This document shows, in pieces, positions 1 to 9,844 of a stretch of DNA of 64,000 nt. The notes below the pieces were generated by a model. The model saw only the letters and a list, made by a program, of their open reading frames with translations. It was not told the origin of the DNA and ran no database searches. Numbering within the stretch: position 1 is the first letter of the stretch; every line of letters begins with the position of its first letter. The position numbers and the translations under genes were made by a program. The stretch is from the NCBI GenBank assembly GCA_019456165.1, contig VRUJ01000005.1, forward strand, positions 1 to 64,000. Direction: 5' to 3'. Source of the DNA: Chloroflexota bacterium. GTDB taxonomy: Bacteria > Chloroflexota > Anaerolineae > Anaerolineales > UBA11579.

Positions 1-49
1 GCTGCATCTGTTTCAACATTTTGTTCCAATTATGGTAAAGTTCTTTTAT

Positions 50-110
50 CGGCATGGTTTTCCTCGTATGTGGTTTTCGGTAAACCATACTTTACTCGAA
101 AACCATGCCG
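50..110. repeat. Nested inverted repeat (stem-loop)
   Basis: Arms CGGCATGGTTTT (50-61) and AAAACCATGCCG (99-110) are perfect 12-nt complements. A second, smaller hairpin sits inside (TGGTTT at 71-76 against AAACCA at 82-87). There is no T-tract, so it does not look like an intrinsic terminator. It could be a REP-type element or the end of a mobile element that lies to the left of the window. Confidence 0.55.
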
Positions 111-567
111 TTTTATTCAAACTGTCTGGTAGCTAATTCTTGGTTTATTTGTGATGAATTCGGATGGCAGCGATCTTCAGATTATCAATATTCAAGGCTC
201 TCCCTATGGCACGCTGGATTGGATTCAATAATATTTTTTTAGCTTGATAAGTATTATTTACAATCCTCTCCCCGGCAACCGCAGCATCATTCGTCCATAT
301 TTTTCATGGTGAAGATGCCCCGCAATAAGCAGCCAGATATTCTGGCTTTTTCCACATAAACTGTATGAAAAGATATACTATATAATGATCCAAAAATGTT
401 GCTTATCGCGGATATGATAAAATGGGCAACTTGTGCGAAATCGTTCTGGCTAAGCTCAAGAATTGTTTGTTCACACAAGTGATGGTGGTCTAAATCCACA
501 TTATTTTTGGCATCTCAATGATTGAAATCCAAACCTAAACCACACTTCCTCCAGGATGGTTTCAAAC
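111..567. other. Intergenic, no gene recognised
   Basis: AT-rich stretch upstream of the first SH3-like gene. A 70-codon minus-strand frame at 287-499 has no recognisable domain and no ribosome binding site that I can see, so I do not call it. Confidence 0.5.
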
Positions 568-1200
568 ATGAATTCAAAACAAAAAACAACAATCTACGTC
601 ATGCTTATCTTGCTTCTCGTAATTCTTTTTATCATCCTGGTTATGGCTAGTGGAGCAGATCCAGATAACACATCCCAGGCAACTATTGGACCGGCGAATA
701 CAAATACGACCATTCCCGCAACGTCCACCCCGACCAATACTTCAACTCATACTTCTACACCAACCCTTACCCTTACCCCAACCAGCACCGCTTCTCCCAC
801 CCTGACCAGCACACCCACTCTCGAACCTTCGGTAATCATCACAAATGACACTCAATGTTATTCAGGTCCTGGCCCGCCTTACACCCTGGTCGGCTGGTTG
901 CTCAACGGCACTTCGGTCGAACTTGTAGGAAAAGGCGAGTTTAGGAATTGGTATATAGTCAACCATCCCATAATCAGCGGTGTAACATGTTGGGTACCAA
1001 TAAGTGATCTTGCTCTCGAAGGGATAAACTTAGATACTTATAGCTTTTGGGAAGCTCCCCCACTACCAATAGCTACACCAACTGTCCAGTGTTGGACAGC
1101 AACTCCTGAGCCGCTTCCAGACGTGCTCGAACCAGCCGCTAATTCTTTTTCGGATTCTTGGTTATTACATCCCACCTGTGGGTATATTCCAACTCCTTAG
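568..1200 (+). CDS. Membrane-anchored SH3-like domain protein (copy 1)
   Basis: Predicted 210-residue surface protein. The N-terminus is a short basic stretch followed by one hydrophobic segment (about residues 8-27), then a Thr/Pro/Ser-rich spacer (about 40-85) and a compact C-terminal domain with paired cysteines (CYSGPGPPY near the start, TCWV near the end). The pattern 'GPGxxYxLVGWLxNGTSVEL...WYIV...CWV' is typical of bacterial SH3 domains, which usually bind cell-wall peptides. I chose the ATG at 568 over the in-frame ATG at 556 because it matches the start of the neighbouring paralogue (both begin MNSKQKTTIYV). A second copy follows 180 bp downstream, so this is a tandem duplication. 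The specific ligand is unknown. Confidence 0.75.
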   Translation: MNSKQKTTIYVMLILLLVILFIILVMASGADPDNTSQATIGPANTNTTIPATSTPTNTSTHTSTPTLTLTPTSTASPTLTSTPTLEPSVIITNDTQCYSGPGPPYTLVGWLLNGTSVELVGKGEFRNWYIVNHPIISGVTCWVPISDLALEGINLDTYSFWEAPPLPIATPTVQCWTATPEPLPDVLEPAANSFSDSWLLHPTCGYIPTP

Positions 1201-1381
1201 ATCAAATCAGAAATTTCAGAGGCATTCTCCTTCCCCGCCAACTTCCAACTAGTAGGCGCGATGCACACCATTGCGTGCAATAGGGTGGTGAAATGAAAAA
1301 CAGGCAAGTATATAATAACAAGTCAAGGAATAAACCTGAAATAAGTAACTCTTAAGAATAGATAGAGGAAATAATAAGAGC

Positions 1382-2017
1382 ATGAATTCAAAACAAAAAA
1401 CAACCATCTATGTCATACTTATTTTCCTGCTCGGATTTCTTTTCGCCATGTTGGTTATGACTAGTGGAGCAGATTCAGATAAAACATCCCAAGCAGCTAT
1501 CAGACCGACGAATTCAGAAACAGCCATTCCCCAAACACTCTCCATAACCAACACTCCAACTCCTCCTTCTACACCTACGCTTACCCTTACACCAACCAAC
1601 ACCGCTTCTCCCACTCTGACCAGCACACCCACTCTTGAGCCAACGGCTATGATAACATTTGACACACAATGTTTTTCGGGTCCTGGCCCGCCTTACCCCC
1701 TGGTCGGCTGGTTGCTCAACGGCACTTCGGTCGAACTTATAGCAGTCGGACAGTTTGGGAATTGGTATATAGTCAACCATCCCTTAGTAAATGGGAGGGC
1801 ATGTTGGATAGCCGTGGCTAATATTAGCATTGTGGGGATAAACCCCGAGAATTACCCCATTTGGTATCCTGCACCACTACCAACCAGCACAACCAGGCCA
1901 ATTATCAACTCAAACTCACCCTTTCCAACCGAAGAGTGTCATACACCAACTCCAGACGCTTCTTCGAATTCTTGGTTATTACATCCCCTGTGTACACAAG
2001 TTCCGTTTCTTCCGTAA
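1382..2017 (+). CDS. Membrane-anchored SH3-like domain protein (copy 2)
   Basis: Paralogue of the preceding gene with the same architecture: an N-terminal membrane segment, a Thr/Pro-rich spacer and an SH3-like domain containing CFSGPGPPYPLVGWLLNGTS and ACWI. An AGAGGAA ribosome binding site lies 11 nt before the ATG. The spacer and SH3 core are nearly identical to copy 1 at the DNA level, whereas the C-terminal tails (after the CW motif) diverge strongly. Likely exported and anchored on the outer face of the membrane; function unknown beyond probable cell-wall binding. Confidence 0.75.
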   Translation: MNSKQKTTIYVILIFLLGFLFAMLVMTSGADSDKTSQAAIRPTNSETAIPQTLSITNTPTPPSTPTLTLTPTNTASPTLTSTPTLEPTAMITFDTQCFSGPGPPYPLVGWLLNGTSVELIAVGQFGNWYIVNHPLVNGRACWIAVANISIVGINPENYPIWYPAPLPTSTTRPIINSNSPFPTEECHTPTPDASSNSWLLHPLCTQVPFLP

Positions 2018-2106
2018 ATCAAGTGAGATTTTCTAGTACTTAAGAAAATATCAAAAGTATGAGAATTAATATCCCACTGCAGATTCTGCAATGATTACAA
2101 CCAAAG

Positions 2107-2126
2107 CCTGAAACACTCTTTTCAGG
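2107..2126 (+). terminator. Weak hairpin after the SH3 genes
   Basis: CCTGAAA (2107-2113) pairs with TTTCAGG (2120-2126). The following T-tract is poor (ATTGGTCGATTTT). It lies between the convergent SH3 copy 2 and CoA-transferase genes, so it may terminate one of them. Confidence 0.3.
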
Positions 2127-2173
2127 ATTGGTCGATTTTAATGTACATTGAAAAATATTAACTAACAAAAAAT

Positions 2174-3355
2174 TTACCCCAATATACCGGCCTCAGCTAA
2201 GCTTTGGATTTCAGTTTGGCTGAACCCCGATTGCTCCAATATCTCTTGCGCATGCACTCCCACAGGCGCGCCAGCAAACTTATATACAGACTCCCCACGG
2301 GAGAACTTTATCGGGTTGCCGATTTGGCGTTGTAATCCCCCGTCTGTTTTTGGAATTTCTATTAGCATCTCGCGCGCCTGGAATTGAGAGTGGTCTACAA
2401 CTTCGGAAAGATTTAGCACAGGTTCTACACACACATCCACAGCCGCGAACACTTCTAGCCAATCGTCAAAATCACGGGAGGCGATGGTTTTTTGAATAGC
2501 TGTCTTAAGCTGGCGTTGGTCAGCCAGATCCAACGAGTATCCCCTTTTTATCAAATCTGGGCGTTCGATTGCCTGACAAAAACCTTCCCAAAACTGAGGC
2601 TCTAGGCTGCCAACCGATAGGTAACGCCCATCACGGGTACGGTAATAATCGTAATAACTACCCCCATTGAGCCACATACCTTCCCATTCAGGATCATCAC
2701 CCGAAACGAAGAAATGGCTGGCGGCTTGCGCGTTCCAGGCCAGTGAACCATCATACATGCTGACGTCCACAAATTGGCCCTCACCAGTTTCCCGGCGGTG
2801 GATCTCAGCCGCCAAGATGCCCACCATAACATTATAGGAACCCGCACCTACATCCGCGACTTGCAAACCCATTGGAAAAGGTCCGTGTTCCTTACGCCCT
2901 GTGTGGCTGGACACACCTGCTAGAGAGAGATAGTTGATGTCGTGGCCAGCGCGGTCGCGGTATGGGCCTGTCTGGCCGTAACCCGTGAGGGCACAATAGA
3001 TCAATTTTGGATTTACCGCCTTCAGTTCTTCATAGCCCACACCGAGGCGATCCATCACCCCAGGCCTGAATTGTTCCAATACAATATCGTATGTCTCCAC
3101 CAAACGCTTGACCACATCGCTGCCCCCCGGCTTTTTCAAATCCAGGGCTAGCGAGCGTTTCGAGCGGTTTAACAGGCCATGCCAAGCGGAGGTATCCCCA
3201 TCCAAAGGCGGTGAAAGACGCACAATATCTGGGCGGTTGGGAGCTTCAATACGCACAACGTCGGCGCCTAGATCAGCCAAAAACATGGTTGCATACGGGC
3301 CAGGCAGCAGTGTGGAGAAATCCAGGATTTTTAGAGAATCAAGAGGACCAGTCAT
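2174..3355 (-). CDS. CaiB/BaiF family (family III) CoA-transferase
   Basis: 393 residues, the usual length for the family. Family III enzymes move CoA between organic acids, or in the racemase branch epimerise 2-methylacyl-CoA. Visible family features: N-terminal LKILDFSTLLPGPYATMFLADLGADVVRIE (given here only as a family hallmark region, residues about 8-37), the NRSKRSLALDLK block, and GHDINYLSLAG, whose Asp aligns with the catalytic aspartate. It is the last gene of the beta-oxidation operon, 12 nt after the hydratase/dehydrogenase. The setting suggests it activates or epimerises a branched or aromatic acid for beta-oxidation; the substrate cannot be read from sequence. Confidence 0.9.
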   Translation of the reverse strand: MTGPLDSLKILDFSTLLPGPYATMFLADLGADVVRIEAPNRPDIVRLSPPLDGDTSAWHGLLNRSKRSLALDLKKPGGSDVVKRLVETYDIVLEQFRPGVMDRLGVGYEELKAVNPKLIYCALTGYGQTGPYRDRAGHDINYLSLAGVSSHTGRKEHGPFPMGLQVADVGAGSYNVMVGILAAEIHRRETGEGQFVDVSMYDGSLAWNAQAASHFFVSGDDPEWEGMWLNGGSYYDYYRTRDGRYLSVGSLEPQFWEGFCQAIERPDLIKRGYSLDLADQRQLKTAIQKTIASRDFDDWLEVFAAVDVCVEPVLNLSEVVDHSQFQAREMLIEIPKTDGGLQRQIGNPIKFSRGESVYKFAGAPVGVHAQEILEQSGFSQTEIQSLAEAGILG

Positions 3356-3367
3356 GGGTTTAATTTC

Positions 3368-5500
3368 TCAAAAAGTTTGCCCCTTCTCTGCCATCTTTAC
3401 TAAAGAATCCGGGGGCATAAAACGCTCTCCGTATTTTTGCGCCAGTTCTCGGCTGCGTTCCACAAAAGCAAAGACGCCATAAGCATTGATATATTGCAGT
3501 GTGCCTCCCTGGAAAGGTGCAAAACCCCAACCGAAGATACTGCCGATATTTGCATCTGCGACAGAACTCAAAACACCCTCTTCATGGCAGCGCACTGTCT
3601 CTAACGCTTGGACGAACATCATACGCTCGATCATTTCCTCCTGGGAGAGCTTCTCCGTGCCGTTCAGTGAAAACTGCTTTTGCAAACCGGGCCAGATGTG
3701 TTTCTTGCCATCTTCAGGATAATCATAGAAACCTGCGCCATTTGCCTTGCCTTTGCGCCCTAATTCTAAGACCATCACATCCAAAACTTTATTTGCCGGG
3801 TGAGAAGGCATTTCTTTTCCTTCGGCTTGCATATCCTTGCGCGTTTGGTCGCGGATATGTGTCATTAATTCCAAACTGACTTCATCGGATACAACCAAAG
3901 GGCCAACTGCCATGCCGGCCTTTAAGCCAGCAGATTCGATTGCCCGGGGGTGTTGGCCTTCACCTAATAGCGCCATGCCTTCGTTCACGTAAGTACTGAA
4001 TACCCGCGAGGTGTAGAACCCACGGCTGTCATTCACCACGATGGGTGTTTTATTTATCTGTAGGACGTAATCAAACGCTTTTGCTAACGTTTGATCCGAG
4101 GTTTTCTCACCCACGATGATCTCCACGAGTCTCATTTTATGCACCGGGGAGAAGAAATGAATACCGATAAAGTTCTCTGGACGCGCTGAATTTTCTGCCA
4201 AACCCGAGATTGGCAAAGTAGATGTATTGGAACCAAAGACGGCGTGCTCATCGATCTGGGCTTCAGCTTCCGCAGTCACATTGGCTTTCAGATCACGGTC
4301 TTCAAATACAGCTTCAATTATCAAGTCGCAACTTGCTAAGTCAGCGGCAGATTCGGTAGTCTTAATACGCTGGAGGATGTCTTTTTGCTGCTCAGTTGTC
4401 ATACGGCCGCGTGAAACACGCTTAGCAATAATTTTTTCTATGGCGGCTTTTCCCGCGTTGGCTTTTTCCAACGAGACATCCTTTAGTATCACTTCCAAGC
4501 CTGCGTAGGCAGACACGTAAGCGATACCATGCCCCATCAAACCAGCGCCCAACACGCCCACTTTCTTTGTATCAACAGCCTCAATTCCATCCGGCCGGTT
4601 GGCTCCGGAGTTTACCTCATTCAGTTGGAACCAGAACGTATTGATCATGTTTTTAGCCACCTGGCTGGTAACAAGTTGAGCCATGTAGCGCGACTCGATG
4701 CGGCTGGCGGTATCAAAATCCAGCATGGCTCCCTCAACCGCTGCGCTCATGATAGCTTCGGGGGCAGGATAGTTCCCGTATGTCCTCTTAGCGAGCATGG
4801 CGGGTGCGATGGCTAACATTTGTGCAGTTTTCGGGTGTCTTGGGTCCCCGCCGGGAATGCGGTAACCGGGTTTGTCCCAGGGTTGCTTGGCGTCTGGTTC
4901 TGATAATATCCAGGCCTTCGCTTTGTCTAGCATATCATCCTTGCTTTCGGCTAATTCGTCGATGATGCCAAGTGCCTTTGCTTTGTCAGGGTTGATCTGT
5001 TTGCCCTCCATCAGGTATGGCAAAGCTTCTTGTAAACCGAGCATGCGCGTCAGGCGAGTAACACCGCCACCTCCTGGCAGCAATCCTAAAGTAACCTCCG
5101 GGAAGCCGATCTTAATCTTGGGATTGTCAGATGCAATCCGGTAGTGGCAGGCCAAGGCCAGCTCTAACCCGCCCCCAAGAGCAGTACCGTTGATGGCTGC
5201 TACAACAGGTTTCCCAAAGGTTTCTAACACCCTGAATCCATCTTTGAGCAGTTCTGCGCTTTCGAAGACAACTTGTGGGTCTTCAACCGCATGCAGCCAT
5301 TCAAGATCTCCTCCAGCCATAAAAGTCTTCTTGGCCGAGGTGATGACCACACCCGCGAGGTCTGTCTCTGTCTGCAAACGTGCAAATGCTTTTGTGAATC
5401 CTTCGCCAAACTCCAGGTTAATAACATTGACCGATGACCCTGGTAGATCTAGGGTCAATGTAACTATATTCTGCTTATCCTTTTTGTATATTACCGCCAT
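3368..5500 (-). CDS. Enoyl-CoA hydratase / 3-hydroxyacyl-CoA dehydrogenase (FadB/FadJ type)
   Basis: Bifunctional beta-oxidation enzyme, about 710 residues. The N-terminal crotonase domain (about 1-190) carries ALGGGLELALACHYRIA and the Gly-rich PEVTLGLLPGGGGVTRL. The NAD-binding domain (from about residue 310) carries VGVLGAGLMGHGIAYV, followed by two 3-hydroxyacyl-CoA dehydrogenase C-terminal domains. The frame is open back to 5557, but I place the start at 5500: AGAGG sits 6 nt before that ATG and the longer form would overlap the thiolase gene. The gap to the thiolase stop is 8 nt, indicating one transcript. It would hydrate enoyl-CoA and oxidise 3-hydroxyacyl-CoA, feeding the upstream thiolase. 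Confidence 0.93.
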   Translation of the reverse strand: MAVIYKKDKQNIVTLTLDLPGSSVNVINLEFGEGFTKAFARLQTETDLAGVVITSAKKTFMAGGDLEWLHAVEDPQVVFESAELLKDGFRVLETFGKPVVAAINGTALGGGLELALACHYRIASDNPKIKIGFPEVTLGLLPGGGGVTRLTRMLGLQEALPYLMEGKQINPDKAKALGIIDELAESKDDMLDKAKAWILSEPDAKQPWDKPGYRIPGGDPRHPKTAQMLAIAPAMLAKRTYGNYPAPEAIMSAAVEGAMLDFDTASRIESRYMAQLVTSQVAKNMINTFWFQLNEVNSGANRPDGIEAVDTKKVGVLGAGLMGHGIAYVSAYAGLEVILKDVSLEKANAGKAAIEKIIAKRVSRGRMTTEQQKDILQRIKTTESAADLASCDLIIEAVFEDRDLKANVTAEAEAQIDEHAVFGSNTSTLPISGLAENSARPENFIGIHFFSPVHKMRLVEIIVGEKTSDQTLAKAFDYVLQINKTPIVVNDSRGFYTSRVFSTYVNEGMALLGEGQHPRAIESAGLKAGMAVGPLVVSDEVSLELMTHIRDQTRKDMQAEGKEMPSHPANKVLDVMVLELGRKGKANGAGFYDYPEDGKKHIWPGLQKQFSLNGTEKLSQEEMIERMMFVQALETVRCHEEGVLSSVADANIGSIFGWGFAPFQGGTLQYINAYGVFAFVERSRELAQKYGERFMPPDSLVKMAEKGQTF

Positions 5501-5508
5501 GACAGCCT

Positions 5509-6720
5509 CTAAACCCGCTCGATAATGGTGGCGATACCCATACCGCCACCCACACACAAAGTAATTAACGCGGTTTCTAAATCAGTACGTTCCAATTCAT
5601 CAAGCACAGTTTGCAAAAGCATCGCTCCGGTAGCGCCAAGCGGGTGGCCCATCGCAATTGCTCCGCCGTTCACGTTCAGGCTTTCTACTCCCTCGATGCC
5701 CATATCGCGCATAAATCGCAATACCACTGCGGCGAAAGCCTCATTTACCTCAAATAGGTCGATATCTTTCACCGTCATACCTGCTTTCTTCAAAGCTTTT
5801 TTGGAGGCAGGCCCAGGACCGACCAGCATGATTGTAGGGTCTGTGCCCACGAGAGCAATTGATGCAATCCGAGCGCGAGGCTTTAAGCTCAACTCTTTGC
5901 CCTTTTCTTTGGAACCCACTAATACCAAAGCCGCTCCATCCACGATTCCGGAAGAGTTCCCGGCTGTATGCACATGATTTATGCTTTCAACTTCAGGATA
6001 CTTTTGGGTCGCCACGGCATCAAAGCCCAAATCGCCCATCATTTGGAAAACTGGATCCAAGTTACCAAGCGCTTCCAACGTTGCATCGGGGCGGATGTAT
6101 TCATCATACTCAAGCACATCCAAGCCATTTTGGTCAGTGACAGGAACGATAGATTTTTCAAAATAACCACTTTTGGAAGCGTGGGCCGCGCGCTGCTGTG
6201 AGCGAAATGCGAAACGATCCACATCCTCTCGGCTAAAGCCTTCGATTGTAGCGATCAGGTCCGCGCCGATGCCTTGAGGCACGAAACCAGTTTTTGTATT
6301 CACGTGCGGGTCGATGATCCAGGCTCCGCCATCAGAACCCATGGGGACGCGGGACATGGATTCCACTCCTCCTGCAACGATCAAATCTTCCCAGCCTGAG
6401 CGCACTTTGCTAGCCGCCAGGTTTACAGTTTCCAGGCCCGATGCACAAAAGCGGTTGATCTGCATTCCAGGGGTATCCACGTCCCAATCCGCGACCAGGG
6501 CTGCCGTTCTGGCAATATCAGCGCCCTGCTCGCCAACCGGCGTGACACATCCCAGGATAATATCTTCAACTTGAGAGGTATCCAGATCATTGCGGCTTTC
6601 CAATTCTTTCAATAAGGTTACGACCAAGTTTATGGGTGTGACTTCGTAAAGGGACCCGTTCTTCTTCCCTTTCCCCCTCGGGGTGCGCACCCCATCGAAA
6701 ATATAAGCTTCGTTTGACAT
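5509..6720 (-). CDS. fadA: Acetyl-CoA C-acyltransferase (thiolase)
   Basis: 403 residues. Cleaves 3-ketoacyl-CoA to acetyl-CoA and a shortened acyl-CoA, the last step of beta-oxidation. The nucleophilic Cys is in [15 protein letters not shown], the HPLGATGA motif carries the active-site His, and the second catalytic Cys is in TLCVGGGMG near the C-terminus. AAAGGA lies 6 nt before the ATG. It is the partner subunit of the downstream FadB/J-like protein and follows the acyl-CoA dehydrogenase by 11 nt. The symbol reflects role; a biosynthetic acetyl-CoA acetyltransferase would look similar but the operon favours catabolism. Confidence 0.92.
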   Translation of the reverse strand: MSNEAYIFDGVRTPRGKGKKNGSLYEVTPINLVVTLLKELESRNDLDTSQVEDIILGCVTPVGEQGADIARTAALVADWDVDTPGMQINRFCASGLETVNLAASKVRSGWEDLIVAGGVESMSRVPMGSDGGAWIIDPHVNTKTGFVPQGIGADLIATIEGFSREDVDRFAFRSQQRAAHASKSGYFEKSIVPVTDQNGLDVLEYDEYIRPDATLEALGNLDPVFQMMGDLGFDAVATQKYPEVESINHVHTAGNSSGIVDGAALVLVGSKEKGKELSLKPRARIASIALVGTDPTIMLVGPGPASKKALKKAGMTVKDIDLFEVNEAFAAVVLRFMRDMGIEGVESLNVNGGAIAMGHPLGATGAMLLQTVLDELERTDLETALITLCVGGGMGIATIIERV

Positions 6721-6731
6721 ATTTTATCCTT

Positions 6732-7874
6732 TCAAAAACCTAATGAACGGCCAATGATTTCTTTCATTATCTCTGTTGTACCACCTACGATCGTCGCTGC
6801 GCGTGCATTCAGGAACGCTTTGGCGACGGGGTACTCAAGCATGTAACCATAACCGCCGTGCAGCTGCAGGCAATCGTCCACAACACGCAGCAGTAATTCT
6901 GTGATCCACCACTTGGCCATAGCTGCCTTATCTACAGAAAGTTCACCCTGGTTATATTTTAGGATACAGTGATCTATAAAAACCCGGCCTATCTCTAACT
7001 CGGTTTTCATTTCGGCTAATTTAAAGCGCGAGTTTTGGAATTTTCCAATCGGGCGGCCAAAGGCGGTGCGTTCCTGGCAATACCGCAGAGTCTCCTCCAA
7101 AACAATTTCGGCAGATGCCAGACTTCCTACCGCGATAGCCAGACGTTCCCTGGGCAAGCCTTGCATCAGGTATGCGAAACCAGCCCCCTCCTCGCCGATC
7201 AGATTCTCTAGGGGCACCTTTACATCCCTGAAGAAGAGTTCGGCATTATCTTGGGCATGTTGCCCGATCTTCTCCAGGTTGCGGCCGCGCTCATAACCCT
7301 GCATGCCGCGTTCGACGATCAATAAGCTAACTCCGCTAGCGCCTTCTTCTGGGTCAGTCTTTGCAACTACAATCAACAGGTCGTTGAGGATACCGTTAGA
7401 TATAAACGTCTTCTGGCCATTCAAGATGTAATGATCATCCTTGCGGATGGCAGTTGTGCGTACGCCAGCTAAATCACTGCCTGTGTTCGGTTCGGTCATG
7501 GCTACCGCAGAGATCAATTCACCTGTAACCAACTTGGGCAGCCAGCGCTGCTTCTGCTCCTCAGTGCCATAATTCGTAATGTATGGAACCACCATGTCGT
7601 TGTGCAGCGAAAAAGCAACTCCTGAAGCGCCTGCGCGGGCTAATTCTTCTGTGACGATAACGCTGAAACGGTAATCCTTCTCCCCCATGCCTCCGTAAGT
7701 TTCTGGAACATCCATGCATAAGAAACCATACTTACCCGCCTGCTGCCACACATCTCGTGAAACGATGCCGTCTTGCTCCCACTGCTCGTGGTTTGGCATA
7801 ATCTCCTTTTCCACAAACTTGGAAAACGCATCACGGAACATGGTATGTTCTTTTTCGAGCATTTCTGGTTTCAT
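6732..7874 (-). CDS. Acyl-CoA dehydrogenase
   Basis: 380 residues, full length for the flavoprotein family that forms the first double bond in beta-oxidation or in branched-chain/aromatic acyl-CoA breakdown. Recognisable blocks: AMTEPNTGSDLAGVRTTA, the FAD/substrate region NGQKTFISNG, and the C-terminal LQLHGGYGYMLEYP and IVGGTTEIMKEII. It is the promoter-proximal gene of a four-gene operon reading leftwards. AGGGAG precedes the ATG by 6 nt. Electrons would leave through an electron-transfer flavoprotein that is not in this window. Confidence 0.93.
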   Translation of the reverse strand: MKPEMLEKEHTMFRDAFSKFVEKEIMPNHEQWEQDGIVSRDVWQQAGKYGFLCMDVPETYGGMGEKDYRFSVIVTEELARAGASGVAFSLHNDMVVPYITNYGTEEQKQRWLPKLVTGELISAVAMTEPNTGSDLAGVRTTAIRKDDHYILNGQKTFISNGILNDLLIVVAKTDPEEGASGVSLLIVERGMQGYERGRNLEKIGQHAQDNAELFFRDVKVPLENLIGEEGAGFAYLMQGLPRERLAIAVGSLASAEIVLEETLRYCQERTAFGRPIGKFQNSRFKLAEMKTELEIGRVFIDHCILKYNQGELSVDKAAMAKWWITELLLRVVDDCLQLHGGYGYMLEYPVAKAFLNARAATIVGGTTEIMKEIIGRSLGF

Positions 7875-8067
7875 CTAGGCTCCCTCGGAATGAAAAGTGG
7901 ATTAGGATGTACGCTAACTTATCTAGATTATAACTTGATTAAGTGCTCGATTATAGAATTTACATGCTCACCCATCAATTTTTTCAAATTGTGTAAGAAA
8001 CCAATTTATAATGAACGACAATAGTTAAATCAGAGGGCAGTTTCACTTTTAAGTTGAGGTAGATGCT

Positions 8068-9183
8068 ATGCAAGAAGAGATCAATAATATTCTAAGCTCG
8101 TTGAATTCTCCCACAGAAAACACCGGGTTGGTTGTAGGGCTGATTGCAGACGACCACCGATCAGTTTATGGTTTTGGCACAGTTAGCGATGAGAATAATA
8201 ACCACCCAGATGGAGACACAATTTACGAGATCGGTTCAATAACAAAAGTTTTCACAGCTGCATTGCTTTCTGTTATCGTATCCGAAGGTCTATTGAACCT
8301 GGATGACCAGGTTCGCAAACTTGTTCCAGAGTTATCCAACCTGCCGCCTGAAATTACTCTGCGCAGTCTCGCCTCACATACCTCTGGTTTACCAAAGATG
8401 CCCTCCAATTTCCTGCGCTCCATGCGCCAGGATCGGCAAAACCCTTTCGCAGCCTACACAACTGAAGATCTCCTGGAATATCTCACAAATTATAAGCCAA
8501 AGCCAATCTCAGAATCCACCGGACAGACACCCTCTTACTCAAACATTGGGGCGGCCTTATTAGGTTATATATTGGGTCAAAAACTGCGCTTATCATATGA
8601 AGACGCGCTCACCTCAAAAATTTGTGAGCCCCTCGAAATGCGCGATACTCTTATTTCCCTGACACCCGAACAGCAAACCCGCCTGGCAACGCCTCACAAA
8701 GCCAGCGGCAAACCTGGACATAATTGGGACATGCCCGGTTTTGCAGGAGCAGGCGCGTTACGATCTACGGCCAACGACCAGTTGAAATTCCTGGCCGCTA
8801 ACTTGGGCAGCCCTCACTCTGAGATAATTGATGCATTGCAAGCTTGCCTGGAAATAAGCTCTGCTGCATTCCCACCACCAGGGCTTCTCTACCGGGTGTT
8901 AAACACTTTTTTCCGCAAGGGTCAAGACACCAGCCATTATGAGCAAAACGTGGGTCTGGGCTGGCATATTGGCAGTCTAACTGATGGAGGCCAAAGGGTA
9001 TTCTGGCGTCACGGTGCCACGGATGGCTATTTATGCTTTTTGGGCTTCGTAAAAGTTCCTCAAATCAGGGTAGTTGTTCTTGCTAACCGCGGCCTAAGTT
9101 TGCTGGACCCATTTCTCAATATCTCCTCTATCGATCACATTGGCTTCACAGTTTTAAAGCAGCTCAATTCATCAAGTAATTGA
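8068..9183 (+). CDS. Serine hydrolase, beta-lactamase/esterase family (class C-like)
   Basis: 371 residues. Catalytic SxxK is Ser57-Ile-Thr-Lys60, the YxN motif is in PSYSNIGAALLG, and a third-motif candidate is RHGATDGY near the C-terminus. This family includes class C beta-lactamases, D-aminopeptidases and EstB-type esterases; the physiological substrate cannot be assigned. No signal peptide is evident, so an intracellular esterase or peptidase role is as likely as antibiotic resistance. GAGGT sits about 7 nt upstream of the ATG. It is divergent from the beta-oxidation operon. Confidence 0.85.
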   Translation: MQEEINNILSSLNSPTENTGLVVGLIADDHRSVYGFGTVSDENNNHPDGDTIYEIGSITKVFTAALLSVIVSEGLLNLDDQVRKLVPELSNLPPEITLRSLASHTSGLPKMPSNFLRSMRQDRQNPFAAYTTEDLLEYLTNYKPKPISESTGQTPSYSNIGAALLGYILGQKLRLSYEDALTSKICEPLEMRDTLISLTPEQQTRLATPHKASGKPGHNWDMPGFAGAGALRSTANDQLKFLAANLGSPHSEIIDALQACLEISSAAFPPPGLLYRVLNTFFRKGQDTSHYEQNVGLGWHIGSLTDGGQRVFWRHGATDGYLCFLGFVKVPQIRVVVLANRGLSLLDPFLNISSIDHIGFTVLKQLNSSSN

Positions 9184-9295
9184 AAGTCACCAAGACAACA
9201 TTCGCTCAGGATATCCCTCCGAACAATTAGCTCCTGGACAGTGTTGTATGATATTGGAAGACCATCCTATTTAGGAAACCTCTGAAATCATAAAG

Positions 9296-9664
9296 CTACA
9301 ATGTTGCGCGGGCTTTATCTAAATCGTCGACACCCAGGACGAGTTGGCCGCTAGCAGTCAAGTAAAATAAATCCGCGTTTACTCCGGCATTAGCAATACT
9401 TCTGGTAATCCTGCCAAGTTCACCTGGGGTGTCCTCGATATCCAAAACCAAGACTTCACGTTCATTCCTCACTTCAAAACCAGCATCCATTAGGGCTTGT
9501 TTCGCTGGCGCAGCCTCTTGAACCAGGATATGTAGTAGCCCTACACCCTCACTAGGAAATCCACATCCGCCGTCGATATTGACTCCCGCCTTTCCCAGGC
9601 TTTCACCAAGATCAGCAATTGTTCCGGGAACATTTTGCAAAATAACAGTTAGATCCATAGCCAT
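9296..9664 (-). CDS. Tandem ACT-domain protein
   Basis: 122 residues made of two ACT modules: DLTVILQNVPGTIADLGESL near the start and VLDIEDTPGELGRITRSIAN from about residue 75. The NxPG and DxPGxL turns are the ACT signature. ACT domains bind amino acids and control enzymes or regulators allosterically. With no attached catalytic domain it is probably a free-standing sensor. AAGGAG precedes the ATG by 7 nt. It is transcribed away from the FAD-linked oxidase; no functional link is evident. Confidence 0.8.
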   Translation of the reverse strand: MAMDLTVILQNVPGTIADLGESLGKAGVNIDGGCGFPSEGVGLLHILVQEAAPAKQALMDAGFEVRNEREVLVLDIEDTPGELGRITRSIANAGVNADLFYLTASGQLVLGVDDLDKARATL

Positions 9665-9794
9665 GACACTCTCCTTTTTATCTATAAACCGAATTCATCA
9701 GCTTCCCGCTTAGATATTATTATTGCACAAAACTGTCTCCTTTGGCAATAGCCTTCTGTCTGATTATTCCATTTTCTGGAGGTTCAAATAACAA

Positions 9795-9844
9795 TGGAGG
9801 ATATAATGAGGTGTGGTACGCAAGTTATTCATAGATCAATATGA
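9795..9844 (+). promoter_or_regulatory. Possible leader mini-ORF and/or -10 element before the FAD oxidase
   Basis: TGGAGG (9795-9800) is 5 nt before an ATG at 9806 that opens 12 codons and stops at TGA 9842-9844, directly abutting the ATG of the next gene at 9845 in the same frame. The same bases hold TATAAT (9802-9807). If TATAAT is a real -10 box the mini-ORF would not be transcribed from it. Both readings are possible; the oxidase has no good Shine-Dalgarno of its own, which favours translational coupling. Confidence 0.35.

Noticed and set aside
287-499. 70-codon minus-strand frame in the first intergenic region
   Set aside because: No ribosome binding site or recognisable domain, surrounding DNA is noncoding in character.
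1408-1780. Two minus-strand frames opposite the SH3 copy 2 gene
   Set aside because: They translate the complement of the Thr/Pro spacer into Val/Gly repeats; a low-complexity artefact.
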